From positions 124,001 through 188,000 of the forward strand of contig NZ_MPIN01000004.1 in the NCBI RefSeq assembly GCF_001887355.1: 64,000 nucleotides of DNA, given 5' to 3'. Each line of letters opens with the position of its first letter. Within the stretch, counting starts at the first letter, position 1. The position numbers and the translations under genes were made by a program. Positions 24,116-34,530 of this stretch are shown one piece after another. The notes under the pieces were generated by a model, which worked only from the letters and a program-made list of their open reading frames with translations, searched no databases and was not told the DNA's origin. Source of the stretch: Cystobacter ferrugineus (GTDB lineage: Bacteria; Myxococcota; Myxococcia; Myxococcales; Myxococcaceae).

Positions 24116-26226
24116 CGAGCGTCCCCAGCCGCGAGGACCCCGCTCGCTCCAACCACGGGGCACCCGAAGACGAGCTCGATCTGCGCAGCCACCTCGGCAT
24201 CCTGCTCGAGTCCCGCGGGTCGATCCTCGCGACGCTCTTGCTGACGCTCGTGGCGGGCTCGCTGTACCTGCTCGTCGCGCCCCCCGTCTATCGCGCGAAC
24301 GTCGTTCTCCAGATCGACAAGAAAGGCAGCCGGCTCGGAGAGCTCGACGCGCTGCTCGCGGAGCTCTCCGGAGAGGTGTCCACGGAGATCGAGATCATCA
24401 GCTCGCGGACGCTGCTGGGAAAGGTCGTCGATGAACTCCAGCTCGACGTGGAGGCCGGACCGCGACGCTTCCCGTTCACCTCGGACGCAGGGCGTCTTCA
24501 GGTGAAGCAGCTCAGCGTGCCGCCGGAACTGGAGGAGCTTCCGCTCACGCTCGTGGCGGGCGAGGCCGGTGCCTACACGCTCCTCGATCCGGACTCCGAA
24601 CCGCTCCTCGACGGGCGCGCCGGTGAACCCGCCGCCACGCCACCAGACTCCCTCTGCCAGGTGGAGCTCCTCGTCTCCGAGCTCGACGCCGGCCCGGGCA
24701 CGCGGTTCCAAGTGACCCGGCGCTCGCGCATCGAGGTGGTGGAGGAGCTCCAGCGGACGCTGCGCCTGAGCGAGAAGGGCACCAACACCGGAGTGCTCTC
24801 CGTGGCCCTCGAGGGAGAGGATCCCGCGAAGCTCTCCGCGACCCTCGGGGCCATCGCGCGCCACTACGTCCGTCAGAACGTCGAGCGCAGGAGCGAGGAG
24901 GTCGAGAGGACGCTGGCGTTCCTCGACACCCAACTGCCCGGACTGCGCCAGGAGCTGGAGCGGGCGGAGGGGGCCCTGAGCGCCCACCGCGCCGGAAGCG
25001 GAATCGTCGATCTCGGGCGGGAGGCGCAGGCGATCCTGGATCGAAGCGTCGACATCGAGAAGTCGATCTCGGCGCTCGTGCTCGAGCGCTCCGAGTTGCG
25101 GCAGCGCTTCACCGGCAAACACCCGGTGCTCGTCACCACGCGTCAGAAGCTGGCGCGATTGCAGGCGGACCGGGCGGCCATCAACGCCCAGCTCAAGGGC
25201 CTGCCGAGCGCGGAGCTCAAGTCGACCCAGCTCATGCGGGACGTGACGGTCGCCACCGAGCTGTACCTCCAGCTCAACAACAAGGCCCAGGAATACCGGG
25301 TGCTGAAGTCGAGCATCGCGGGCAACGCGCGGATCCTCGATGAGCCCGTGGTGTCCCGTCTGCCGGTGCGCCCCAGCAAGCCAGGCGTCATCGCGCTCAG
25401 CCTCGTGCTGGGGCTGACGCTCGGCGTGGCGCATGCCTTCGCCCGGCAGGCGCTCCGCAAGGGCGTCTCGGACCCCGCCATGGTCGAGGCACAGCTCGGA
25501 GTGCCCATCCATGCCACCCTCCCTCTCGCGTCGAACCGCGAGGCGCTCGCCATCCTGGCCCAGACCCATCCGCGCCACCCGGTCACCGAGAGCCTGCGCG
25601 GCCTGCGCACCCGCATCCAGCTCGCACTGAGGGACTCGCCCAACAACGTGATCGCCCTCACCGGGCCGAGTCCCGGAGTGGGCACGTCCTTCGTCGCCCT
25701 CAACCTGGCCTGGGTGCTGGCGGACTCCGGCAAGCGCGTCCTGCTCGTGGACGCCAACCTGCGCGGGGGCACGCTCCACCGCGGTTTCCGGGCCGAGCCC
25801 GCCCGGGGCCTCTCCGAGGTCCTCGGCGGCACGGCCAGCCTGGAAGAGGTGGTGCGGCGGCTCCCCGGTCAGAGCCTGTCCTGGCTGTCCACGGGCGCCC
25901 TCCCGCCCAACCCCGCCGAGTTGCTGCAGAGCGACGCGTTCACGGCGCTCGTGGCGCGGATGTCGGCCGGGTATGACCTCGTCCTCCTCGACACGCCCCC
26001 CATCCTGGCGGTGACCGACGCGGCGCTCGTGGGCCGGCACGCGGGGATGAACCTCGCCGTGGTGCGCGCGGGCGTCCATCCGATGAAGGAGATTTCCGCG
26101 GCCCTCCACCGGCTCGAGCAGGACGGAGTCCTGGTGCGGGGAATCATCCTCAATGGAGTGCCGCGCTCCTCGGCGGGACGCGTCGTGAGCGGCATCTACC
26201 AGTACGACTACCCGACCACCGGCTGA
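24112..26226 (+). CDS. wzc: polysaccharide co-polymerase / BY-kinase-like protein with degenerate Walker A (Wzc-like)
   Basis: 704 residues. A Wzz domain with membrane helices (about 38-58 and 425-445) surrounds a long periplasmic coiled region; the C-terminal cytoplasmic domain has the BY-kinase layout. The Walker A loop, however, reads GPSPGVGTS (518-526): the invariant Lys is Thr525 (codon ACG). Walker A' reads VDANLR with Asn549 where Asp is usual. Walker B (LVLLDTPP) and a C-terminal Tyr cluster (YQYDY, Tyr696, 698, 700) remain. In active kinases the Walker Lys is needed for ATP hydrolysis, so this may be a pseudokinase that still acts as chain-length regulator and channel partner of Wza. 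Translationally coupled to wza. Confidence 0.9.
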   Translation: MTSVPSREDPARSNHGAPEDELDLRSHLGILLESRGSILATLLLTLVAGSLYLLVAPPVYRANVVLQIDKKGSRLGELDALLAELSGEVSTEIEIISSRTLLGKVVDELQLDVEAGPRRFPFTSDAGRLQVKQLSVPPELEELPLTLVAGEAGAYTLLDPDSEPLLDGRAGEPAATPPDSLCQVELLVSELDAGPGTRFQVTRRSRIEVVEELQRTLRLSEKGTNTGVLSVALEGEDPAKLSATLGAIARHYVRQNVERRSEEVERTLAFLDTQLPGLRQELERAEGALSAHRAGSGIVDLGREAQAILDRSVDIEKSISALVLERSELRQRFTGKHPVLVTTRQKLARLQADRAAINAQLKGLPSAELKSTQLMRDVTVATELYLQLNNKAQEYRVLKSSIAGNARILDEPVVSRLPVRPSKPGVIALSLVLGLTLGVAHAFARQALRKGVSDPAMVEAQLGVPIHATLPLASNREALAILAQTHPRHPVTESLRGLRTRIQLALRDSPNNVIALTGPSPGVGTSFVALNLAWVLADSGKRVLLVDANLRGGTLHRGFRAEPARGLSEVLGGTASLEEVVRRLPGQSLSWLSTGALPPNPAELLQSDAFTALVARMSAGYDLVLLDTPPILAVTDAALVGRHAGMNLAVVRAGVHPMKEISAALHRLEQDGVLVRGIILNGVPRSSAGRVVSGIYQYDYPTTG

Positions 26227-26241
26227 GCGCGAGCGCCTCCC

Positions 26242-27498
26242 ATGACATGGATCCGATGCTCAGGACTGGGGTTCATCGCCGCGCTCTACGTGCTCGCGGG
26301 CCGCTGGGGCTTCCACCGGCTGGCCTCCGCCAACCCCGAGCCAGACCCGTTCCTGGAGCTGCGGTTGTGGATCGTCCTGGGAGGCGTGGTGCTCGCCACC
26401 CTGGGACTGCTCCACCGCGCCCACCGCGCGGCGAGGCCCGGAGAGAGCCGGCCCGACACCCGGCTGTCGATGGCGCTGCTGCTGTTCCTCGGCTACCTGT
26501 GCACCAGCTCGCTCTGGGCGCCCGACGCGAGCTTCGCCCTGGGAAAGCTCTACGATCTCGTCCTCGTCGGGGTGATGAGCGTGGGCTTCGGACTCGCCGC
26601 GCTCCGGCAGCCGGCGGCGCGGGTGCTGGACGCGTTCTGGGCCGTGGTGGTCGTGGCCACGGGGCTGCTGGCGCTCACCGGCGTGAGCCAGTTGCTGGGT
26701 GGCGGGGGCGGCGCGCGGCTGGCGGTCCTGGGAGGAGGACCGAACATCTTCGCCCGGCTCATGGGGCTGTTCGCGCTCGGCGCCCTGTACTTCTGGCACC
26801 GGCGGGGACAGACGTGGCTCTGGATTCCGATGGCGGCCGCCGGCGTGATGCTCGCGCTGCTCACCGGCTCCCGGGGAGGCACGGCCGCCATCCTCGCGGG
26901 TGTCCTCACCTTCCTCGTGGTGGGGTGCATCCCCTTGCGCCGGCTCGCCCTCCTGTCGCTGCTCGCCACGGCCGTCGTCCTGGCGGTGATCACCCTCACC
27001 CCCCTGGGCAAGGCGCTCACCCGGTCCATGGAGGAGCGCTTCCTCCGGTTGACCCTGAACTACGAGGGAGGGAGCGACTCGGAGAGCAAGGTCTACCTGT
27101 CGGGACGCGAGTCCCTGTATGCCGCCGCGTACGAGCTCGGGCTCGACAACCCGGTGGCGGGGGCGGGGCTCGCCGCCTTCCCCGCGCTCGGGCTGGGCGT
27201 CTATCCCCACAACCTCTTCCTCGAGGTGTTCTGCGAGGGCGGCGCACTGGGCCTCGCCTTCCTCGGATGGACCCTGTTCGCCTTCCTCCGCTCGGCGTTC
27301 CGAGGCCGCCACCGCATCGACGGCGCGACCGTCGGCGCGGTGGTGCTGGTGCTGCTCGGCAGCCAGTCCAGTGGCGACCTCTATGACACCCGGGCCCTCT
27401 TCCTGCTGATGGTCATGTCCTCGTGCACCCTGGCCGCGAGGACTCCCTTCGTCCCCTCTCCTCCTCTCGCCCACCCCGCTGTCCACGGAGCCGCCTGA
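26242..27498 (+). CDS. wzy: O-antigen/exopolysaccharide polymerase (Wzy-like)
   Basis: 418 residues, about 11-12 hydrophobic segments. A Wzy_C/WaaL-type signature is present: LLTGSRGGTAAI in the middle, YLSGRESLYAAAYELGLDNP in the large periplasmic loop, then YPHNLFLEVFCEGG near the C-terminal helices. The PHN...E motif is typical of both ligases and polymerases; location between wzc and the glycosyltransferases in a Wza/Wzc operon favours polymerisation of undecaprenyl-linked repeat units in the periplasm. The gap to the preceding gene is 15 bp and to the next is 1 bp, consistent with one transcript. Confidence 0.85.
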   Translation: MTWIRCSGLGFIAALYVLAGRWGFHRLASANPEPDPFLELRLWIVLGGVVLATLGLLHRAHRAARPGESRPDTRLSMALLLFLGYLCTSSLWAPDASFALGKLYDLVLVGVMSVGFGLAALRQPAARVLDAFWAVVVVATGLLALTGVSQLLGGGGGARLAVLGGGPNIFARLMGLFALGALYFWHRRGQTWLWIPMAAAGVMLALLTGSRGGTAAILAGVLTFLVVGCIPLRRLALLSLLATAVVLAVITLTPLGKALTRSMEERFLRLTLNYEGGSDSESKVYLSGRESLYAAAYELGLDNPVAGAGLAAFPALGLGVYPHNLFLEVFCEGGALGLAFLGWTLFAFLRSAFRGRHRIDGATVGAVVLVLLGSQSSGDLYDTRALFLLMVMSSCTLAARTPFVPSPPLAHPAVHGAA

Positions 27499-27499
27499 C

Positions 27500-28717
27500 A
27501 TGAAGATCATCTACCTGCACCAGTACTTCACCACGCCCACCATGCACGGCGGGACCCGGTCCTACGAGCTCGCCCGCCGCCTGGTCGGCATGGGACACGA
27601 GGTGCACCTGGTGACCTCGGACACCGAGCCCACCCAGGACGCGAAGGGCTGGCGCGAGACGAACGAGAGCGGCATCCACGTGCACTGGCTCCCGGTGCCC
27701 TACTCCAACTCGATGAGCTACGCGGACCGGATGCGTGCCTTCAGCCACTTCGCCCTCAACTCCGCTCACCGGGCGATGCGGCTGTCGGGGGACGTGGTCT
27801 TCGCCACGAGCACCCCGCTGACCATCGCCGTCCCGGGCATTCTCGCCTCGCGCTGGAACAACAAGCCCATGGTCTTCGAGGTGAGGGATCTCTGGCCCGC
27901 CCTGCCCATCGCGGTCGGCGCGCTCAAGAGCCGCCCCGCCATCCTCGCCGCCCAACTGCTCGAGCGGGCCGCCTACGCGGGAGCCGCGCACATCGTCGCG
28001 CTCTCGCCGGGAATGAAGGCCGGAGTGGAAGCGGCGGGTGTGTCCCCGGAGAAGATCACCGTCATCCCCAACCTCTGCGACCCGGAGCGCTTCCACGTCC
28101 CCGCCTCGGCGGGCGCGAGGTTCCGGAGCAAGTACCCGTGGCTCGGGGACCGGCCCATGGTCCTGTACGCGGGCACCCTGGGTCTGGTGAATGGGGTCGA
28201 CTATCTCGTGCGGGTCGCCGCGGACATGCTCGATCGAGACCCGGAGGTGCGCTTCGTCATCATGGGACACGGACGTGAGGAGCAGGCCCTGCACGGGCTC
28301 GCCGATCGGCTGGGCGTGCGAGACCGCAACCTCTTCTTCCTGCCCAGCGTGCCCAAGGCGGAGATCCCCTCGGTGCTGTCCGCGGCCACCATCGCCACCT
28401 CGCTCTTCACCGACGTGCCGGGCATGCAGGACAACTCCGCCAACAAGTTCTTCGACGCGCTCGCCGCCAGCCGGCCGCTCGCGCTCAACTACGGCGGCTG
28501 GCAGGCGGAGCTGATCGAGCGGGAGCGGTTCGGCCTGTGCCTGCCGCCCAAGGACACCGCCGCCGCGAGCGAGCTGCTGGAGAGCCGGGTGCGGGATTCC
28601 CGGTGGCTCACCGAGGCGGGAGCGCGGGCCGGAAGGCTCGGCCGGGAGCGCTTCTCCGCCGACTCCGCGGCCCACCGGCTCGCCGAGGTGCTCCAGCGCG
28701 CGGTGGCTAGCGCGTGA
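27500..28717 (+). CDS. GT4 glycosyltransferase (WbuB-like)
   Basis: 405 residues, GT-B fold. The N-terminus MKIIYLHQYFTTPTMHGGTR is the pattern of WbuB-type transferases that add amino-sugars (L-fucosamine in the E. coli precedent). LVTSD and FEVRDLWPALPIAVG follow. The nucleotide-sugar half has LYAGTLGLVNGVDYLV, FVIMGHGREEQAL and a degenerate acceptor/phosphate region (VPGMQDNSANKFFDALAASRP). It would add a sugar to the lipid-linked repeat unit on the cytoplasmic face. The stop overlaps the wzx start (GTGA). The exact sugar is not predictable. Confidence 0.88.
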   Translation: MKIIYLHQYFTTPTMHGGTRSYELARRLVGMGHEVHLVTSDTEPTQDAKGWRETNESGIHVHWLPVPYSNSMSYADRMRAFSHFALNSAHRAMRLSGDVVFATSTPLTIAVPGILASRWNNKPMVFEVRDLWPALPIAVGALKSRPAILAAQLLERAAYAGAAHIVALSPGMKAGVEAAGVSPEKITVIPNLCDPERFHVPASAGARFRSKYPWLGDRPMVLYAGTLGLVNGVDYLVRVAADMLDRDPEVRFVIMGHGREEQALHGLADRLGVRDRNLFFLPSVPKAEIPSVLSAATIATSLFTDVPGMQDNSANKFFDALAASRPLALNYGGWQAELIERERFGLCLPPKDTAAASELLESRVRDSRWLTEAGARAGRLGRERFSADSAAHRLAEVLQRAVASA

Positions 28718-30027
28718 CGCGGCGGTCGCTGGGAGGCAACTTCGCCTGGACGCTCTCGTCCGGGCTCGTGTACGCGCTCGCCCAGTGGGGCGTGCTGGTG
28801 GCCTGCGCCCGGCTCGGCACCATGGAGCTGCTGGGCGAGTTCGCCCTCGGTCTGGCCCTCACCGCCCCGGTGATGCTCCTCGCGCGGATGAACCTGCGCA
28901 CGCTCCAGGCCACCGACGCCCGGAGCGCCTACGGGTTCGAGCACTACCTCGGGCTGATGGTGCTCAACGTGCTCGGGGGGGTGCTGCTGTGCTGCGCCCT
29001 CGGCTGGCTGGCGGGGTATCCGGCGCGCACCGGCCTCGTCATCGCGCTGCTCGCGCTGGCCAAGGGCTTCGAGGCCCTCAGCGAGGTGTTCTACGGCGCC
29101 CTGCAGAAGGCCGAGCGGATGGGCCTCATCGCCCGGTCGATCATCGCCAAGAGCGTGCTCTCCGTGGTGCTCGTGGTGCTCGCGCTCCTGCTCACGAGGA
29201 GCGCGGCCGCCGCGGCCGCCGCCCTGGGGCTGTCCTGGGCGCTCGTGCTCCTGCTGTTCGACGCGCACGCGTACCGGCGCGTGTTCGGAGGGAACTCTCC
29301 CTGGGGCCGGCTGTGGCACACGCCGTGGCGGGACCAGGGCACGCGCCTGAAGAGCCTGCTGGGACTGGCCTACGCGCTGGGAATCACCGCCCTGCTGGGC
29401 TCGCTGCGCCCCAACGTGCCCCGCTACCTCCTGGAGGCGCACGCCGGCGAGGCCGAGCTGGGCATGTTCGCCGCGCTCGCCTACTTCACGGCCCTGGGAG
29501 GCCGGGTGGTCCATGCACTCGGGCAGGCGATGAGCCCCCGGTTGGGGCGCTACCACGCGGCGGGGGACGCGGCGCGCTACGGCCGGGCACTCGCGGGCTT
29601 CACGGGGGGAGCGGCCCTGGTGGGCGTCTGCGCCATCGCCGGCGCGGCGTTGCTCGGACGTCCGGTACTGGCGTTCTTCTATGGGGCCGCCTACGCGCGC
29701 AACCTCGAGCTGTTCGTCTGGCTCATGGGTGCCGCCGCGCTGGAGTACGTCTGTGTGAGCTTGCAGTTCGGGCTCACGGCGGCGCGGGAGCTGAAGGCCC
29801 AGGCGCCGCTGCTCGTCCTCTCCGTCCTGGTGGTCGCGCTGGGCAGCGCCTGGTGGGTGCCCTCCGTGGGGACCGTGGGCGCGGCGTGGGCCCTGGCGCT
29901 GGGCTGGTTCGTCGAGCTGGGCGGCGGCGCGTGGCTCTCCGTGCGCGCCTGGAGGCGCCTCGCGCGACAGGAGGAGAACACGAAGGCCCATGGCCCGCGC
30001 GTCCAGGCGGCGGACGCGGCGCCATGA
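28714..30027 (+). CDS. wzx: polysaccharide flippase (Wzx-like, MATE/MOP superfamily)
   Basis: 437 residues with about 12 predicted membrane helices and a GTG start overlapping the GT4 stop by four bases. Opening RRSLGGNFAWTLSSGLVYALAQWGVL and LGTMELLGEFALGLALTAPV (read as separate blocks) match the first helices of O-antigen/PST flippases. It would move undecaprenyl-diphosphate-linked repeat units to the periplasm for Wzy. A 186-bp gap separates it from the next gene, the largest inside the forward operon. Confidence 0.87.
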   Translation: MTRRSLGGNFAWTLSSGLVYALAQWGVLVACARLGTMELLGEFALGLALTAPVMLLARMNLRTLQATDARSAYGFEHYLGLMVLNVLGGVLLCCALGWLAGYPARTGLVIALLALAKGFEALSEVFYGALQKAERMGLIARSIIAKSVLSVVLVVLALLLTRSAAAAAAALGLSWALVLLLFDAHAYRRVFGGNSPWGRLWHTPWRDQGTRLKSLLGLAYALGITALLGSLRPNVPRYLLEAHAGEAELGMFAALAYFTALGGRVVHALGQAMSPRLGRYHAAGDAARYGRALAGFTGGAALVGVCAIAGAALLGRPVLAFFYGAAYARNLELFVWLMGAAALEYVCVSLQFGLTAARELKAQAPLLVLSVLVVALGSAWWVPSVGTVGAAWALALGWFVELGGGAWLSVRAWRRLARQEENTKAHGPRVQAADAAP

Positions 30028-30811
30028 GCTCCGCGGAGGGATCCGGCGGATGCGGAAACTCCAACACAGGACTCGGGCCCCGGGGTGATTGGTGAGCAAC
30101 CAAGGGGACCTCTACCCTCGAGTCCGAGCGGGTGCGTGCGCACGGGCTCAACTCCCTCCATCTGGGACGGAGTCGAGCACGGAGCTCCCCGCCGGAAACC
30201 GGAGTGAGAACACATGCGTCGACAGACTGGAGCGGGGCTGTTCCTCAAGCGGTGCATCGATCGGCTGGCGGCGGCCGTGGGGCTGGTGTGCTTCGCCCCG
30301 GTGATGGCCGTTACGGCGCTGGCCATCCGGGTCTCGATGGGTGGACCCGTCCTCTTCCGGCAGGTGCGTCCGGGCCGCGGGGGAAGGACGTTCCAGCTCG
30401 TGAAGTTCCGCACCATGCTCGATGCGCACGACGCGGATGGCCAGCCGCTCCCCGACGAGCTGCGCCTCACACGTCTGGGGAAGTTCCTGCGCGCGACGAG
30501 CCTGGACGAGCTGCCGCAGTTGTGGAACGTGCTGCGCGGCGACATGAGCCTGGTGGGGCCCCGCCCGCTGCTGGTCGAGTACCTGCCCCGCTACTCCTCC
30601 GAGCAGGCGCGGCGCCACGACGTGCTCCCCGGCATCACGGGCTGGGCGCAGGTGAATGGGCGCAACTCCCTGGGCTGGGAGGAGCGCTTCCAGCTCGACG
30701 TCTGGTACGTGGACCACTGGAGCCTGGCGCTGGACACGAGGATTCTCGCACTGACGATCCTGCGCGTCGTGCAGCGCCAGGGCATCTCCCACGCGGGAGA
30801 CGCGACGATGT

Positions 30812-31957
<1,146 letters not shown>

Positions 31958-31972
31958 TCGAGGCTCCTGCGG

Positions 31973-32009
31973 AAAAAGGGGCGTGCCGGACACTCGACCG
32001 GCACGCCCC
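31973..32009 (-). terminator. rho-independent terminator upstream of pglE
   Basis: Perfect 12-bp arms GGGGCGTGCCGG (31978-31989) and CCGGCACGCCCC (31998-32009) are followed on the minus strand by TTTTT (31973-31977). It should end transcription of the preceding secreted-protein gene (stop at 32069), giving pglE its own promoter or leaving it dependent on attenuation. Confidence 0.75.
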
Positions 32010-32068
32010 GGAGCCTGCCCATCCACTCCCTATCGCGCACTCGGGCGAAAGGGAGGGGCTTGTGTTGT

Positions 32069-33292
32069 CTACCGCGCGGCCAGCGGCGCGGCCGCCTCGG
32101 ACAGCAGCCGCACGTTGAGCGCGCCGTTGCCGAAGAACTGGGTGTTGTTGCCAACCTTGTGCGTCTCGAGCCGCTTCTGCAGGTTGGTGTCGTAACGGCC
32201 GAGCTTCATCAGGCCATCATTGAACCAGCCCGTGCCGCTCCCCGAGCCGTCGACGTACTCGGCGTACTTGCCCGCCGAGGGCCAGATGACGGAGTTGAGC
32301 GTCGCCGTGAAGGCGCGAACGTCCTGATCCGTCCACTCCATCTTCGCATCGTGCGCCTCGACGATGAAGGCCATCACCCCGTTGCCGTGGGCCACGTCCT
32401 GGCCAGGGCGGGAGCGGGAGGCCCACTGGTCGCTCCAGAAGTAGGCCGACGCGTTCACGGGGCTGGGAGCCATCTGCTCGCGCAGGGACGACGCGGCGTT
32501 GGGCAGGTCCCGGTTGATGTTGTTGAAGACGGCCACGTAGTTGGCCTTGCGCGCCGAGTCCGTCGTCATGAGCGACAAATCCATGGCGATGTAGGCCCAG
32601 TGCGTGGCCATGTGCGTTCTGTTGCGGTAGATGTAGCTGTTCGCCCCGCGCTTGGACCACTTCTCGAAGATGTTCTTCTCGGAGAACGCCAGCAGCTTGT
32701 CGTACTGCGCGCGGTAGTTGGCGTTGTTGTAGACGTCGGGCGTCTCACGCATGGCGCGCAGCAGGCGCGTCACGTACCGCCAGCAGTAGCTCTCGAACAG
32801 CGGCACCTCCTGCCCCAGCGTGTCCGAGCGCGCCGAGGCCCAGCCCAGGTACACATCCTTGAACTGGCTCTTCGGCAGGGACGCGGAGCTCTTGGCGTTG
32901 CTCACCATGTTGTTGACGTAGAGCAGGGCGCGGTCGAGGTACTCCGTCTTCCCCGTGGCCCGGAACATCGCGGTGTTCCCATCGATGCCGTAGGCGAGAT
33001 CGTAGAACTGCCAGCTATCGAGCGAGGTGCTCTTGGGCAGGAAGCTCGAGGTGTGCTCCGAGTTCCAGTTCTTCACGAACAGCTTCTCCCAGTCAGCCAC
33101 GGAGCGTAGCCCAGCGGGCGTCTGGAGCGCGGCGAGCTCGTCCGGACTCGTGGCCAGCTCTTGCGCGAACTCCTCACCGGCGGGCTCCAGCCCGGCGTTG
33201 GGATCACAGGCCGCTCCGAATGCCAGGGAGAGGAACATCAACGAGGACAGAGCGAGCCCACGGGTGCTTCGATGACGAATACCAGACATCAA
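32069..33292 (-). CDS. secreted lipoprotein, possible (alpha/alpha)-toroid carbohydrate-active enzyme
   Basis: 407 residues. The signal peptide ends at LAFGAAC (lipobox). The mature protein is rich in Trp, Tyr and Asn and in helices such as WQFYDLAYGIDGNTAMFRAT, YWR-type text (ESYCWRYVTRLLRAM) and HMATHWAYIAMDLSLM. This alternation of helices with WAY, NGVMAF and GTGWFNDGLMKLG resembles six-hairpin lyases or glycosidases. I know no exact family. Its position inside the exopolysaccharide locus fits a polysaccharide lyase or hydrolase that trims or releases the polymer (inference). Confidence 0.6.
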   Translation of the reverse strand: MMSGIRHRSTRGLALSSLMFLSLAFGAACDPNAGLEPAGEEFAQELATSPDELAALQTPAGLRSVADWEKLFVKNWNSEHTSSFLPKSTSLDSWQFYDLAYGIDGNTAMFRATGKTEYLDRALLYVNNMVSNAKSSASLPKSQFKDVYLGWASARSDTLGQEVPLFESYCWRYVTRLLRAMRETPDVYNNANYRAQYDKLLAFSEKNIFEKWSKRGANSYIYRNRTHMATHWAYIAMDLSLMTTDSARKANYVAVFNNINRDLPNAASSLREQMAPSPVNASAYFWSDQWASRSRPGQDVAHGNGVMAFIVEAHDAKMEWTDQDVRAFTATLNSVIWPSAGKYAEYVDGSGSGTGWFNDGLMKLGRYDTNLQKRLETHKVGNNTQFFGNGALNVRLLSEAAAPLAAR

Positions 33293-33519
33293 TGGCGTCC
33301 TTTGGGGGGGTAACCCGATGCTCGCACAGGGGGTTACTCTGTGATGTGAACGCTGAATTGCGTTCTGTTAACGGCAGAAAAGAACGTGCGTACGCGAATC
33401 GAATTCCGGCATGGACCTCGGGTTGTGGCAGACAGGTTGCTCGCTTCATGGTGCGAGCCGACGTGGGCCTGTCTCTCAGGCAACCCAGGTGGGAGATCGT
33501 GGGTGGGGGGGAAGCGGCC

Positions 33520-34488
33520 ATGAAGACGGAGCAGAAGAAGACGACGACCCGGTTGAAGGCGGTCCTGGTTCCCGACGCGGGGAAACTCGCGCTGTCGGAG
33601 GACTACTTCCGCTCGGAGCAGCACCTGCGCGCCGAGGGCGTGACGCATACCCTCGTCATCGATGGAGCCGCGGCGGGCTCACTGCGAATCCCACTCATCG
33701 TGCGGCCCATCGAGGGGACGTCCTACCGGGATGCCGTCTCTCCGTATGGCTACCCGAGCGGGGTGATGGATGGGCTGAGCGAGGTGCCGAAGGAAGCGGT
33801 GGACTGGCATGGCACCGAGCTCGTCAGCATCTTCGTGCGTGACCGCCTGACCGGTCCCCATTGCTTCGCGGGCGGAAAGGGGCGCAACCAGGTGTTCTTC
33901 ATCGACCCCCGCCTGCCCGTCGAGTTCCGGGAGATGCACCGCCGGCACATCCAACGCAACCGCCGGCAGGGCTTCGTGAGCACCTACGGCCCGGCGCGCG
34001 AGGCCTCGCTCGAGGAGCGGGAGGGTTTCAAGGAAGTCTACCGGCAGACCATGGTCCGTGATGAGGCGAGTGCCCGGTACTTCTTCCCGGACGCCTACTT
34101 CGAGGAGTTGTTCTCCTCACCCGCCGCCTGGCTCGCGACGACCCGAGCGCCGAACGGCCATGTGGCGTCCTCGGCGATCGGCGTCTCGAGCGATGGCGTA
34201 CTGCACTACTACCTGGGCGGGACGGCCGACGCCTACCTGTCACGCTCGCCCGCGAAGAACGTCTTCACGGCGCTGCTCGAGCTCAGCGGGCAACTCGGGA
34301 TGCCGCTCAACCTGGGGGGCGGAATGCAACCGGGCGACAGCCTGGAGGCCTTCAAGCGGGGCTTCGCGAACGCGAGCTTCCAACTCTATACCCACGAGCT
34401 CGTCTGCGACCCGGAGGTGTACACCCGCCTGTCGGAGGGCGGCCTCCGCTCGGACTACTTTCCAGCCTACCGGGCCTCCCAGGGCTGA
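33520..34488 (+). CDS. FemAB/GNAT-like acyltransferase of the exopolysaccharide locus
   Basis: 322 residues from the ATG at 33520; longer in-frame starts back to 33220 run through the promoter of the divergent gene. Blocks RRHIQRNRRQGFVSTYGP, SSAIGVSSDGVLHYYLGGTA and LNLGGGMQPGDSLEAFKRGF are the pattern of FemAB-like double-GNAT proteins (second GNAT half with the LGG and FKR motifs). It ends in YFPAYRA, shared with the second such gene at 37393-38520 (YFPAYRT), so the two are probably paralogues. In exopolysaccharide loci these proteins may acylate or aminoacylate sugars. Substrate unknown. Confidence 0.7.
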   Translation: MKTEQKKTTTRLKAVLVPDAGKLALSEDYFRSEQHLRAEGVTHTLVIDGAAAGSLRIPLIVRPIEGTSYRDAVSPYGYPSGVMDGLSEVPKEAVDWHGTELVSIFVRDRLTGPHCFAGGKGRNQVFFIDPRLPVEFREMHRRHIQRNRRQGFVSTYGPAREASLEEREGFKEVYRQTMVRDEASARYFFPDAYFEELFSSPAAWLATTRAPNGHVASSAIGVSSDGVLHYYLGGTADAYLSRSPAKNVFTALLELSGQLGMPLNLGGGMQPGDSLEAFKRGFANASFQLYTHELVCDPEVYTRLSEGGLRSDYFPAYRASQG

Positions 34489-34495
34489 ACCTGGA

Positions 34496-34522
34496 GGCCG
34501 GGCCCCGGAGCCGGGCCCGGCC
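34496..34522. terminator. hairpin between convergent FemAB-like and pglF genes
   Basis: Arms GGCCGGGCCC (34496-34505) and GGGCCCGGCC (34513-34522) are perfect with a 7-nt loop. It lies in the 42-bp gap between converging stop codons, so it probably works in both directions. Confidence 0.65.
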
Positions 34523-34530
34523 CCGAACAC

